From NCBI RefSeq assembly GCF_017312485.1, contig NZ_BMBA01000007.1, positions 124,001 through 188,000 of the forward strand: a DNA stretch of 64,000 nt. Direction: 5' to 3'. Under the pieces are notes generated by a model. That model was not told where the DNA came from, made no database searches, and saw nothing but the letters and a program-made list of their open reading frames with translations. Source of the DNA: Clostridium zeae. Lineage in GTDB: Bacteria; Bacillota; Clostridia; Clostridiales; Clostridiaceae. Of this stretch, positions 55,960 to 64,000 are shown in pieces (the stretch's first letter is position 1; every line of letters starts with the position of its first letter). Both the position numbers and the translations under genes were made by a program.

Positions 55960-56015
55960 ATGTATCTAAAAGATATATACTGAATACATCTTTTGGATAC
56001 ATCTTTTAGATATAT
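55960..56015. promoter_or_regulatory. Candidate PadR operator array
   Basis: The direct repeats ATACATCTTTTGG and ATACATCTTTTAG are adjacent (55984-56009). The inverted form GTATCTAAAAGATATATAC lies just before them (55961-55979). ATGT/ACAT ends are typical of PadR sites. They lie 15-70 nt upstream of the padR start. Confidence 0.6.
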
Positions 56016-56029
56016 GGGAGTGAAAGAAA

Positions 56030-56560
56030 ATGATGAATGAACTTTTTATTTTAGGTGAATTGATGGAGGAACCTCAAAGCGGGTATTATTTACGAAATGC
56101 ATTACAAGCCACCTTAGGCCGTCATCGTAAAATCAGTTATGGAGTGATTTACCCATTACTTGAAAAATTAGAGAATGAGGGTTTTGTTGAGATAACCAAT
56201 ATTGAATCAGACAGGAAAAATAAAAAAATTGCTAGCATTACAGAAAAAGGAAAAGAACGTTTTTTTGAACTAATGAAAATGCCTGTTCCTAATGGTGCTC
56301 ATAATTCAGATATTTATTTAATTAAGCTTGATATTATGCAGCACCTTACCCTAGATGAACAAATACAATTATTAGATGAATTTTATAAAGAGCAAAAAGA
56401 TATAGTAGAAGATACTCAAGCTGTACTGAAAAAATTAGCTGAAGAAGCTTCAAAAGATCACTGGTATGCAAGTAAGAAGTTTGGATTAATATTACAGCAA
56501 GCTAATATTGCAATTGAGTGGATTGAAAGATTTAAAGATGAGTTGAAGAAAGAATGGTGA
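56030..56560 (+). CDS. PadR-family regulator
   Basis: This 176-residue PadR protein has an N-terminal winged helix (FILGELMEEPQSGYYL, then ISYGVIYPLLEKLENEGFVE, about 5-80) and a C-terminal dimerising helical domain with Trp in DHWYASKKFG. Such regulators repress adjacent exporters until a phenolic or drug-like ligand binds. The stop overlaps the exporter's probable start region, so the two genes are translationally coupled. GTGAAAG precedes the ATG; either ATG 56030 or 56033 may be used. Confidence 0.9.
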   Translation: MMNELFILGELMEEPQSGYYLRNALQATLGRHRKISYGVIYPLLEKLENEGFVEITNIESDRKNKKIASITEKGKERFFELMKMPVPNGAHNSDIYLIKLDIMQHLTLDEQIQLLDEFYKEQKDIVEDTQAVLKKLAEEASKDHWYASKKFGLILQQANIAIEWIERFKDELKKEW

Positions 56561-57930
56561 TAGGAATGACAAAAGAAATAAAGATAGCCTTATTAATGGC
56601 TGCTAGTCTCTTCATGGAGATTTTAGATGGAACCATTGTAACTACTGCATTACCTAAAATGGCTGGATATTTTCATACCAGTTCATCAACAATTGCTTTG
56701 CTCGTTAGTGTTTATTTAATTACGGTTGCTATTTTTATCCCTTTAAGCGGGTGGATAGCTAATAGATATGGAAAAAAGAAAATTTGGATTATTGCTGTCA
56801 TCATATTTACCCTTAGTTCATTAGGTAGTGCAGTAGCACCTAATTTCTCCTTCCTTTTAATAATGAGAATTGTACAAGGTATTTCTGGTGCTCTTATGAC
56901 ACCTACAGCAAGACTAATTGTGTTAGAAAAGACGCCGGCTTCACAGTTATTGAAAATGATCAGTTATCTTATTTGGCCTGCATTAATAGCACCAGCAATA
57001 GCACCAGTGGTTGGAGGATTTATTGTTACTTACTGGAACTGGCAGTGGATTTTCTTGATTAATGCACCAATTGGTTTAATTATTGCATTAATCGGAGCAA
57101 AATTAATCGATGCTGATATAGTAAAAAACACAACTACCTTTGACTTTTTAGGATTTATAGAGATTGCAGCTTCAACCGGTATAATTTTAGTTGGAGCAGA
57201 GTTAGCCACTCGTGGAAAAGATTATTGGCTTAGTGCATTAGGGTTAAGTGCTTTTGGAGTGTTATTAGGCATTATTGTTTTTAAACACTTAAAAAAATCA
57301 ACTAATCCATTGTTTTCGCTTGATTCATTAAAAATAACTTCTTTTAGAGTCTGTCAAACAAGTGGTTCTATTTTGTGGCTATGCATTGGAGCTTTACCGT
57401 ATATACTAACGATTTTTTTACAAACCGTCTTTCATTGGTCAGCAGTAAAAGCAGGAAGTTATGTGATATTTATTTTTATTGGAAATATAGGAATTAAACC
57501 TTTTACTAATGTAATTATTCGTAAGCTAGGATATCGTGGTGCGTTATTGTCATCATTTGGAATGGTATTTATTACATCTATTGCTTTGGCCTTCATTAAA
57601 ATTAATACTTTACCTATTTGGATAATGTTTCTAGCATTAGTCTCAGGAGCAGGACGTTCACTAGCCTTAACTGCTTACAGTGGATTGAGTTTTTCTGAAA
57701 TAGACCCTAAAGACAGAAATAGTGCAAATACTTTAAATTCTGTGATCTCAACCTTAGCTCAGGGGATGGGAATATCTCTTATTACAGTTGTTGTTAATTT
57801 GTTGCAAAACTTCGTCACAATTACGACTGCATATGAATTAGGATTTATCTTTCTCGGTTTATTAATGATATTACCAGCAATTGAGGTATTATTCCTACCT
57901 AAAAATATAGGACATGTCACAATTAGTTAA
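56554..57930 (+). CDS. MFS transporter, DHA2 (14-helix) drug:H+ antiporter
   Basis: This 458-residue transporter is of the EmrB/QacA group. Motif D1 in TM1 is LDGTIVTTALPKM, motif A is GWIANRYGKKK, and motif C-like NWQWIFLINAPIGL is also present. These mark a proton-driven multidrug exporter. The start could be ATG 56554 (overlapping padR) or ATG 56566 (after GATAGGA). Coupling to a PadR repressor suggests substrate-induced efflux. The drug is unknown. Confidence 0.88.
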   Translation: MVIGMTKEIKIALLMAASLFMEILDGTIVTTALPKMAGYFHTSSSTIALLVSVYLITVAIFIPLSGWIANRYGKKKIWIIAVIIFTLSSLGSAVAPNFSFLLIMRIVQGISGALMTPTARLIVLEKTPASQLLKMISYLIWPALIAPAIAPVVGGFIVTYWNWQWIFLINAPIGLIIALIGAKLIDADIVKNTTTFDFLGFIEIAASTGIILVGAELATRGKDYWLSALGLSAFGVLLGIIVFKHLKKSTNPLFSLDSLKITSFRVCQTSGSILWLCIGALPYILTIFLQTVFHWSAVKAGSYVIFIFIGNIGIKPFTNVIIRKLGYRGALLSSFGMVFITSIALAFIKINTLPIWIMFLALVSGAGRSLALTAYSGLSFSEIDPKDRNSANTLNSVISTLAQGMGISLITVVVNLLQNFVTITTAYELGFIFLGLLMILPAIEVLFLPKNIGHVTIS

Positions 57931-58025
57931 ATTAAATCATTGCATATATATAATGCTTTTTCTTTGATTTATTAAAGCTCCTTCGAGTAAAAAATAACTG
58001 AAAAAATAATTATTCACTTAAAAAT

Positions 58026-58060
58026 AAACCACCTTATCAAAAGCTGATAAGGTGGTTTTT
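58026..58060. terminator. Bidirectional terminator
   Basis: AAACCACCTTATC pairs with GATAAGGTGGTTT, with T-runs on both strands. It separates the convergent MFS and DUF2207 genes. Confidence 0.85.
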
Positions 58061-58074
58061 CCTATTAAATCTAT

Positions 58075-59874
58075 TTAAAATGCGCCAGAGTCTCCGCCGC
58101 CTCCACAAGATCCACTATCTCCACCAGAGGTAAAGCCGCCTCCGTCTCCAAAGCCTCCACCAAAATCACTAGAACTACTATTATCTGTAGTGTTTTGATT
58201 TAATTGATCTTGAAAATCATCAAAGAAATCGTAATAAATGAAATTGAGATAATGCATGTTATAAAATAGAGGATCTGAGTATATATAGTCATCGCTTGTC
58301 ATTTTAGGGGAAAACTCGATTGCTTTATCTGATAAGCCTAAAGCTAGGGCATAAGGCAAAAACTTTTTCCATTGAGCAACAGTTATAAGGTTACTACTAT
58401 TTGAATTTAAAGAGCTAAACAAAAACTTTTTGAAAGCAAGCCATTTTAAATATTCATTCTGATAGGTATTTGTTAATACACTGCGGTTTCTAATCTTTAT
58501 ATGAAAAGGCTTAGAATCGGCTTCAGTTTTTACTAAAGTTACCCAATCATTAAATTTACTCTTAAATTCCATGGCTGTTCCACGTTCTTTGGTTTGTTCT
58601 TCTATATCTTTTAGCGAAAAGGAAGGATAATTTCCATAAGAAGAAAGCCAATTAAGTAGATATCTCTCGTGAATAGAACAATAGTCTAAAGCCATTGTAT
58701 TTATTGAAAAAATAAAATCTATTTTTTCTTCAGCTTTAGAGAAGAGTTTTTTCTCAACATGGGAGTTTGTGGTATAGGTTAATATATTTCTCGCTGACAA
58801 ATCCAGTAGAGTTGCTATTATATCTTTAATTTCTATATACTCACTAATTAAGTAAGTCACTAAGGCTGGACTTAAGTCGCTAGGCATTGACTCACAATAA
58901 GGAGCATTAAAAAATTGTTCTGTGCTTCTATATTCTTCAAGCTCTTTTTGAAATTTTTCTTTTTCTTTAGCATTATGAACTACTAAGATTGCGACTGAAG
59001 AAATTATAAATAAAACTATGATAAAAATACCTAAATCATTGTTTTTATCAGTTTCGAAATTACTATTATTTTCAGAATTTGTTGAAGGTGGAGTCATAGG
59101 GACATTAATGGAATTATTTGCTCCGCTATTGCCATTTGGAGTATAAGAATTATTCATCTGCTCATTATAAATTCTATTATATGCATCTTCACTCACTATC
59201 TTTTTAGCATTCTTAAGATAATCAGGTGGGAAAAGTATACGGCAGCCGAAGTATTCTCCAGCATAGAGTTTTGAAACATTAAACAAGAAATTATTAGCAT
59301 CTGCTTTGCTTGCAGCTCCTGAAGCTGGACCTATGCCCCAGTATTTTGCGTCATTTAGATTTCCTGTTGGAAAGTTTACCTTAAGAGATAGGTTATTTAT
59401 AGCTACATTTGATGAGTTTTCGTAAAACTTCCAAAATAATTCACCTGCATCATTATACTTTGTAGCAACTCCAATTATAGAATACTTAATATTGAATTTA
59501 ACGGTTTTATTGCTGTTTTTTGAATAGATGGTAAGTTTTTTGTAGTTTCCATCAGTAGCCAAAGTATAAGTCCCATTTTCTTTACTATTATTGTTCTTAA
59601 AAACAACTTTGTTTGAACCATCTAATATACTAACTTCAATATTTTCAATTCCTGTACTTCCGGTAAAATTAATATTTCTAGTAACTCCATTAAAATCTCC
59701 CTTGAAGTTGTATTCATATACTTCAGAAACTTCAACATCGCCAGAGGAATTTAGTGTAGTATCTATGGCAAGGCTGTCAATAGAAAAACTTTTATCGTCA
59801 GCAAATGCCATATGGGGTGGAAATAAAAATATAAAAAATAGAAAAGCCACTAGGTATTTAAGATATTTCTTCAT
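58075..59874 (-). CDS. DUF2207 membrane protein with Gly-rich tail
   Basis: This surface protein of about 599 residues has a signal peptide (MKKYLKYLVAFLFFIFLF to AFA), an extracellular DUF2207 beta domain (about 27-220, with VSEVYEYNFKGDFNGVTRNI), a Ser/Asn-rich linker and a TM helix (about 285-305, LGIFIIVLFIISSVAIL). A cytoplasmic domain follows, ending in a Gly/Asp/Ser-rich tail (GGGFGDGGGF). ATG 59874 is chosen because AAGGAGA lies 7 nt upstream; ten extra residues upstream lack a signal. The function of DUF2207 proteins is not known. Confidence 0.85.
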   Translation of the reverse strand: MKKYLKYLVAFLFFIFLFPPHMAFADDKSFSIDSLAIDTTLNSSGDVEVSEVYEYNFKGDFNGVTRNINFTGSTGIENIEVSILDGSNKVVFKNNNSKENGTYTLATDGNYKKLTIYSKNSNKTVKFNIKYSIIGVATKYNDAGELFWKFYENSSNVAINNLSLKVNFPTGNLNDAKYWGIGPASGAASKADANNFLFNVSKLYAGEYFGCRILFPPDYLKNAKKIVSEDAYNRIYNEQMNNSYTPNGNSGANNSINVPMTPPSTNSENNSNFETDKNNDLGIFIIVLFIISSVAILVVHNAKEKEKFQKELEEYRSTEQFFNAPYCESMPSDLSPALVTYLISEYIEIKDIIATLLDLSARNILTYTTNSHVEKKLFSKAEEKIDFIFSINTMALDYCSIHERYLLNWLSSYGNYPSFSLKDIEEQTKERGTAMEFKSKFNDWVTLVKTEADSKPFHIKIRNRSVLTNTYQNEYLKWLAFKKFLFSSLNSNSSNLITVAQWKKFLPYALALGLSDKAIEFSPKMTSDDYIYSDPLFYNMHYLNFIYYDFFDDFQDQLNQNTTDNSSSSDFGGGFGDGGGFTSGGDSGSCGGGGDSGAF

Positions 59875-60119
59875 AAAAATCTCCTTATTTATATTTTTAG
59901 ACAATCAATATTTAACATTGATTGAAAAATAGAATGTTTCAGCATAGCCTTAAACAAATTATATTATAAGACGTTTTTGGATATATATGTTTTATTTTAC
60001 AGTAAAATACTCAGTTAAACAACCTTTATAAAAAAACAGATAAAAGAGATATGAACCCAATGGTTCTTGTTTAATAATTTAAATAGAGAGGTGCATTTGA
60101 TGACAAAATAGTGCGACTT

Positions 60120-60149
60120 TTGACAATATATTTACTAATGCAACATAAT
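60120..60149 (+). promoter_or_regulatory. Promoter of the chemoreceptor gene
   Basis: A perfect TTGACA (60120-60125) and CATAAT (60144-60149) are separated by 18 nt. The rest of the 355-nt gap between the divergent DUF2207 and chemoreceptor genes is AT-rich, with a small GAACC/GGTTC hairpin near 60054. Confidence 0.6.
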
Positions 60150-60229
60150 GTGATAAAATTTTAACATAGTATATTATTATATTAAAAAAATAATTAAATC
60201 ACATGTAAATTAACTAAATAGGAGGATTT

Positions 60230-62224
60230 ATGAAAAGCATTAAAGGAAAAATGATACTATTTTTAGGGTTATTAATAGGTGCTATATGTATTGGGCTAGC
60301 GGTAGCTTCTTTCATCAATTCATCAAAAGCACTAACTTCAAATCTATCAAAAACTCTACCAAAGATAGCAGAACAATCAGCAAGTAATATTCAAAGTAAA
60401 GTTGAAGGACAGTTGAGTTCATTAGAGGTTCTTGCAGCAAGAAATGATATAAAAAACCTAAATGAACCATGGGAAAATAAAGTATCAATACTCAAAGAAG
60501 AAATTACTAGAAGTGGAAGCATTAAAATGGGTATTGCAGATAAAAACGGTGATGTACAATATACAGATGGGAAAAATGCTAATGTCAAAGATAGACCATA
60601 TTTTCAAAATGCATTAGCTGGTAAAGGTAATGTATCTGACCCATTAATTAGTAAAGTAGATGGTTCTATAGTTGTAGTATATGCAGTACCAATTAAAAAC
60701 AATAATGATATTGTTGGGGTATTAATCAGTACTAGAGATGGTAATAAATTAAGCGAAATAACTAATCAGATTAAATTTGGACAAACAGGCAGTGCATTCA
60801 TGATAAAAAAAGATGGAACAGTTATAGCACATAACAATAAGGATTTAGTAATGAAATTATACAATCCTATAGAAGAAGCAAAAAAAGATGCTAGTTTGAA
60901 TGAATTAGCTAATGTAGAAAAAGATATGGGTGAAGGTAAAATAGGAATGGAAAAATATCTATTCCAGGGAGTAGAAAAATATGTAGGCTATGCTCCTGTA
61001 AAAGGAACTGAATGGTCGATAGCAGTTGTTATATCTAAGACAGAGGTATTATCAGAACTGGATAGTCTGAAAGTTTCTGTTATAATATCATCACTAGTCT
61101 TTTTATTAATTGGATTAGCAATGGTTTATGCAGTTTCAACTTATATATCAAAGGGGATTAAGTCAACTTCAAAGCATCTAGATTTGTTAGCAAAGGGTGA
61201 TTTGACTGAAGAAGTTTCGTCTAAATATTTGAACTCTAAAGATGAAGTTGGAGAAATGACGAACTCCATGAAAACAATGCAACATTCTCTAAGAGAAATG
61301 ATTAGTCGAATAAAAGAAAATTCTTCAAATATTAATGGACAATCAGAGAACCTTGCTTCTGTTGCTGAGGAAATCTCTAGTACAACGCAAAATGTTGCTG
61401 AAGCGATAAATGAAATTGCACAAGGAACAGGAAATCAGTCTGAGGACTTAATAAATGTAACAGAGGTTATAGATAAATTTAGCAACAAATTATCTGAAAT
61501 GGTCACTGAAATACAAGTGGTTGATTCAAACTCTAGGGAAATTAGTTTAATGGCTAATGAGAGTAGCAGCGATATGAATAAATTAAATCAGTCTGTAACA
61601 AAAGTTAGTGAATCCTTTAAGACTTTTAACACCAAGATTATTGGACTTGGAAAAAATATAAATGAAATAAATGAAATTACAAATATAATTAATAACATAG
61701 CAGGACAAACTAATCTATTAGCATTAAATGCTGCTATTGAAGCAGCAAGAGCTGGAGAAGCTGGAAAAGGATTTTCAGTAGTTGCAGATGAAATAAGAAA
61801 ACTTGCTGAACAATCTAAGGTGTCTTCAGAAGACATTAGAAGATTGATAAGTGAAATATCTAAGAATACAGATGTTATAGTTCAAGATTCTGTAGAAATG
61901 GATGATGAACTTATAAATCAAGTTGGAATAATAAACAGTTCAATAACTTCCTTTGGAAATATTATAGGAGCAGTAAGTGAAATAATTCCTAAAATAGAAA
62001 CTGTTAAGAATTCTGCTGAAGCTATAGATAATGATAAAGATACTATTTTAGCTAGAGTAGATGGGGTATCATCAGTTGCGCTTGAGGTTTCAGCTTCAGC
62101 GGAAGAAATTGCAGCATCATCAGAAGAGATGAATGCCTCAACAGAGGAAGTGGTAGCAGCAGCTCAAATACTAAGCTCCATGACTGGTGAAATGCTTGAG
62201 GAAGTAAATAAGTTCAAAATTTAA
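60230..62224 (+). CDS. Methyl-accepting chemotaxis protein with Cache sensor
   Basis: This 664-residue chemoreceptor has TM1 (about 8-28), a double-Cache extracellular sensor (about 35-275, with [17 protein letters not shown] and [14 protein letters not shown]), TM2 (about 282-303), HAMP (about 305-360) and a cytoplasmic signalling hairpin. The hairpin tip ([20 protein letters not shown]) is conserved. Two Glu/Gln-rich methylation regions flank the tip. GGAGGA precedes the ATG. The ligand is unknown. The gene stands alone. Confidence 0.93.
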   Translation: MKSIKGKMILFLGLLIGAICIGLAVASFINSSKALTSNLSKTLPKIAEQSASNIQSKVEGQLSSLEVLAARNDIKNLNEPWENKVSILKEEITRSGSIKMGIADKNGDVQYTDGKNANVKDRPYFQNALAGKGNVSDPLISKVDGSIVVVYAVPIKNNNDIVGVLISTRDGNKLSEITNQIKFGQTGSAFMIKKDGTVIAHNNKDLVMKLYNPIEEAKKDASLNELANVEKDMGEGKIGMEKYLFQGVEKYVGYAPVKGTEWSIAVVISKTEVLSELDSLKVSVIISSLVFLLIGLAMVYAVSTYISKGIKSTSKHLDLLAKGDLTEEVSSKYLNSKDEVGEMTNSMKTMQHSLREMISRIKENSSNINGQSENLASVAEEISSTTQNVAEAINEIAQGTGNQSEDLINVTEVIDKFSNKLSEMVTEIQVVDSNSREISLMANESSSDMNKLNQSVTKVSESFKTFNTKIIGLGKNINEINEITNIINNIAGQTNLLALNAAIEAARAGEAGKGFSVVADEIRKLAEQSKVSSEDIRRLISEISKNTDVIVQDSVEMDDELINQVGIINSSITSFGNIIGAVSEIIPKIETVKNSAEAIDNDKDTILARVDGVSSVALEVSASAEEIAASSEEMNASTEEVVAAAQILSSMTGEMLEEVNKFKI

Positions 62225-62239
62225 ATTGTAGTTTGATGT

Positions 62240-62270
62240 AGATGAACCACTTCATAATTAAATTTATAAC
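62240..62270. repeat. Half of a family A repeat
   Basis: AGATGAACCACTTC followed by ATAATTAAATTTATAAC matches the inverted right end of the copy at 19897 and the start of the inner arm of the 62452 copy. No partner end is found, so it is a truncated copy. Confidence 0.5.
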
Positions 62271-62281
62271 AAAGTTGTGAT

Positions 62282-62330
62282 GAAAGTCAGTAATTTTTAA
62301 TCATAAAATGATTAGATTTTGCTGACTTTC
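62282..62330. terminator. Long stem-loop after the chemoreceptor gene
   Basis: GAAAGTCAG / CTGACTTTC encloses a second stem (TAATCAT / ATGATTA) to form an almost continuous hairpin of about 22 bp. It lacks a T-tract on the plus strand, so it is a processing or termination structure of uncertain strength. Confidence 0.5.
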
Positions 62331-62416
62331 GTACGTTTAGGCATAAAAAACAATGGAAAAGGCCCAAAAGAAAATGTTAATATAAGGGGAGGAATTAATT
62401 AAATTTAATGATGTTT

Positions 62417-62449
62417 TTTCATATAAAATTCATAAGTTTATGCTAAGGT
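62417..62449 (+). promoter_or_regulatory. Autoregulated-type promoter of response regulator 2
   Basis: TTTCATAT (62417) and ATTCATAA (62428) are 11 bp apart. The 8-nt spacer GTTTATGC is identical to that at 12027, and the -10 is TAAGGT (62444-62449) with extended TG. It is clearly homologous to the promoter at 12008, but a 97-bp repeat begins 3 nt after the -10 and the gene starts 368 nt downstream. Confidence 0.55.
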
Positions 62450-62451
62450 AT

Positions 62452-62548
62452 GGATGTACTACTTCGAACCTAAATCTATTTTTAAACTCTCATGACTTAA
62501 AGTGTGAAAATTTTTAAATAATAAATTATATTATGAAGTAGTATATCC
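62452..62548. repeat. 97-bp palindromic repeat, family A copy 3, in a promoter leader
   Basis: The inverted ends GGATGTACTACTTC and GAAGTAGTATATCC extend to TAT/ATA outside. Length is exactly 97 bp as at 19897 and 43300, and the inner ACCTAAATCTATTTTTAAACTC is close to copy 1. It begins 3 nt after the -10 of the homologous two-component promoter, where sequence similarity to the first promoter stops. Confidence 0.7.
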
Positions 62549-62614
62549 ATATATAATATTAAGGATATGTTTAACAACATTATTGAAATTAAATGGTTAT
62601 ACAGGAGATGCTAT

Positions 62615-62704
62615 ATGAGCGAGCTATTAGAATTAAATGATTTTTTCAGATGTAGTGGCGTTAAAAAACTGTACTGTTCGAACGAAGTGAGTTTACAGTT
62701 TTAG
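62615..62704 (+). CDS. Doubtful 29-residue frame with embedded hairpin
   Basis: An AGGAG site lies 7 nt before an ATG that opens MSELLELNDFFRCSGVKK and stops after 29 codons. Its last third overlaps a 9-bp inverted repeat (AAAACTGTA at 62665, TACAGTTTT at 62694) whose loop holds a TTCGAACGAAG palindrome. The hairpin may be the real element and the frame accidental. The gap 62225-62816 otherwise holds repeats and the displaced promoter. Confidence 0.25.
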   Translation: MSELLELNDFFRCSGVKKLYCSNEVSLQF

Positions 62705-62816
62705 CCATGGAATATGAAAAAATCATATTAATTCTTTGCGTAAGCTCATTAAAGCATTGGATGGATAACTATTTAATTTCCAATCAATTTTAAAAGAATT
62801 TATGTGAGGCCGGATT

Positions 62817-63503
62817 ATGAATAATATTTTAATTATCGAAGATGAGCAAAATGTATTAGATGTGTTAAAAGCTTATTTAGAAAAAGCAGGATATTCCGTT
62901 TACGCTACAACTAGAGGGTTGAAAGGTCTTGAGCTATTTGAAACAATGAATTTTAAATTAGTAATTCTTGATCTAATGCTTCCGGATATAAGTGGAGAAG
63001 ATATTTGCAAAATCATAAGAGAAAAATCAAAAGTACATATATTTATGCTTACAGCAAAAGGATCATTGAACGAAAAAATTGAAGGACTAGAAATTGGTGC
63101 AGATGAATATCTTGTAAAGCCTTTTAGTCCAAGGGAATTAACTGCAAGAGTAAATTCTCTGTTTAGAAGAATTTCCTATGATGAGGATGATTCTAATTTA
63201 CTTTATAATGATGGCAATTTAATAGTAGATTATGAAAAAAGGCAAGTAAAAGTTAATAATCAAGAAGCTTTTTTGACCTCAAATGAACTTGATATATTAT
63301 ATGCACTAATTATCAATAAAGGAAAGGTATTATCAAGAGAGCAATTAATAGATAAAATTGGCGGAATAGATTTCGATGGATATGATAGAACCATAGACGT
63401 CCATATTAAAAATATACGTAAAAAGATTGAAGAAGACACTAAAAAACCAAGATATATTATGACAGTTGTAAAAGTAGGTTATAAATTTGGTGGTGATAAC
63501 TAG
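62817..63503 (+). CDS. OmpR/PhoB-family response regulator (copy 2)
   Basis: This 228-residue regulator is almost identical to the one at 12080-12769. The receiver has phospho-acceptor Asp52 in LDLMLPD and VKPFSPREL; the winged helix ends IDVHIKNIRKKIEED and VVKVGYKFG. Differences are mostly conservative and the recognition helix region (DRTIDVHIKNIRKK) is unchanged, so both copies should recognise the same DNA repeats. The stop overlaps the kinase GTG as TAGTG, as in copy 1. It arose by duplication of the whole pair. Confidence 0.92.
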   Translation: MNNILIIEDEQNVLDVLKAYLEKAGYSVYATTRGLKGLELFETMNFKLVILDLMLPDISGEDICKIIREKSKVHIFMLTAKGSLNEKIEGLEIGADEYLVKPFSPRELTARVNSLFRRISYDEDDSNLLYNDGNLIVDYEKRQVKVNNQEAFLTSNELDILYALIINKGKVLSREQLIDKIGGIDFDGYDRTIDVHIKNIRKKIEEDTKKPRYIMTVVKVGYKFGGDN

Positions 63504-64000
63504 TGAAAAGTATAAGAAGAAAACTGAGTATTATGTTTTTTATATGTTCTCTAGCAGCAATTTTACTTATAACAGCGTTCGTCAATTTAACAATAACAAA
63601 AAAGTTTGATGATTATATGGTAGATACACAGAATAAAAGATATGAAAGAATTGTATCTTATTTTCAAGAAATCTATAAAAGAGAAGGGAAATGGTCAAAA
63701 GATTCTGGTATTGAAATGATGCATGAAGCATATATGGGGAGTTATTGTCTAACGCTACTTGATAGTAATGAAAAGACAATATGGGGTATGGATGCTAATG
63801 ATATTAAAAATAATTTGCATTTTAATACTATGAAGGTTAAAGATACTGGGGTATATACTTCCAAAAGATTTCCTATAGAAGTAGATAATAAAAAAGTGGG
63901 ATATGTGGATATAGGACAGTATTCATCAGTTCTATTATCTGAAGAAGATGTTAATTTTAAATCATCAATAAACAAAAGTATTATTGCTAGTGGTTTAATT
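63503..64000 (+). CDS. Sensor histidine kinase (copy 2), cut by window end
   Basis: A GTG at 63503 opens a frame continuing to the window end, encoding 166 residues that match the first third of the kinase at 12769: TM1 KLSIMFFICSLAAILLI, then FDDYMVDTQNKRYERIV, a sensor with LLDSNEKTIWGMDAND and VGYVDIGQYSSVLLSEEDV, and the start of TM2. Kinase domains lie beyond the edge. Substitutions concentrate in the sensor (KWSKDSGI for KWDEDSGV, MKVKDTG for MLVKDSG), which may tune the signal. Confidence 0.9.
   Translation, partial: MKSIRRKLSIMFFICSLAAILLITAFVNLTITKKFDDYMVDTQNKRYERIVSYFQEIYKREGKWSKDSGIEMMHEAYMGSYCLTLLDSNEKTIWGMDANDIKNNLHFNTMKVKDTGVYTSKRFPIEVDNKKVGYVDIGQYSSVLLSEEDVNFKSSINKSIIASGLI

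Noticed and set aside
59591-59932. Plus-strand frame opposite DUF2207
   Set aside because: It is the complement of the conserved extracellular domain and overlaps its start and signal peptide; no binding site.
1-64000. CRISPR arrays, rRNA, tRNA, intact insertion sequences or prophage
   Set aside because: No regularly spaced direct repeats with unique spacers, no tRNA-like cloverleaf or rRNA sequence, and no transposase or integrase domain was recognised.

Overview
The window is about 30% GC. It has clostridial-style AGGAGG ribosome binding sites, several TTG starts and U-tailed hairpin terminators, and it encodes Firmicutes families throughout, so it most likely comes from a Clostridium sensu stricto (or close relative) chromosome. 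The species cannot be named from sequence alone. No rRNA, tRNA, CRISPR array, intact transposase or prophage was seen.

Region 1 (1-18.1 kb) is respiratory, which is unusual for a Clostridium. It holds menaquinone genes (menG/ubiE-like, menA-like) and an 11-subunit complex I operon, nuoABCDHIJKLMN, without the NADH module NuoEFG. An OmpR-type two-component system, a small membrane protein, an unlisted 52-residue protein, a thioredoxin remnant and a complete multicopper oxidase follow. The promoters of nuoA, the response regulator, the membrane protein, the 52-residue protein, the multicopper oxidase and a second, paralogous response regulator at 62.8 kb share one architecture: octamers close to CTTCATAA repeated every 11 bp, with the last octamer 8 nt upstream of the -10 element. 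I read this as one regulon, probably controlled by the two paralogous two-component systems. It is the most interesting signal in the window.

Region 2 (18.1-27.2 kb) is mixed: a DUF2935 remnant, a multi-span membrane protein, hypB, a large Fe-S/FAD oxidoreductase, hypA, a uppS-type prenyltransferase, an S41 protease and an orphan phage-replisome-organizer-like protein.

Region 3 (27.2-35.0 kb) is an arsenic island: arsC, then arsR-arsD-arsA-acr3 behind a perfect inverted-repeat operator, then nhaA behind a long attenuator-like leader, then a marR - methyltransferase - N-acetyltransferase cassette.

Region 4 (35.1-51.5 kb) is a dextran/cyclodextran utilisation locus: an AraC regulator, a sugar-binding lipoprotein with two permeases (no ATPase), three GH66 enzymes (exported dextranase-like, cytoplasmic, and a secreted cycloisomaltooligosaccharide-glucanotransferase-like enzyme with an internal CBM35), a GH13 oligo-1,6-glucosidase and a secreted CBM35-GH15 glucodextranase-like enzyme. 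Together they suggest extracellular cutting or cyclisation of alpha-1,6-glucan, import, and linearisation plus hydrolysis inside the cell.

Region 5 (51.8-64 kb) has a TetR/MMPL exporter pair, a PadR/MFS exporter pair, a DUF2207 surface protein, a chemoreceptor and the second two-component system, whose kinase runs off the window. Two families of short palindromic intergenic repeats are scattered over regions 2, 4 and 5. One of them is exactly 97 bp in three copies and sits just downstream of the -10 of the second response regulator promoter.
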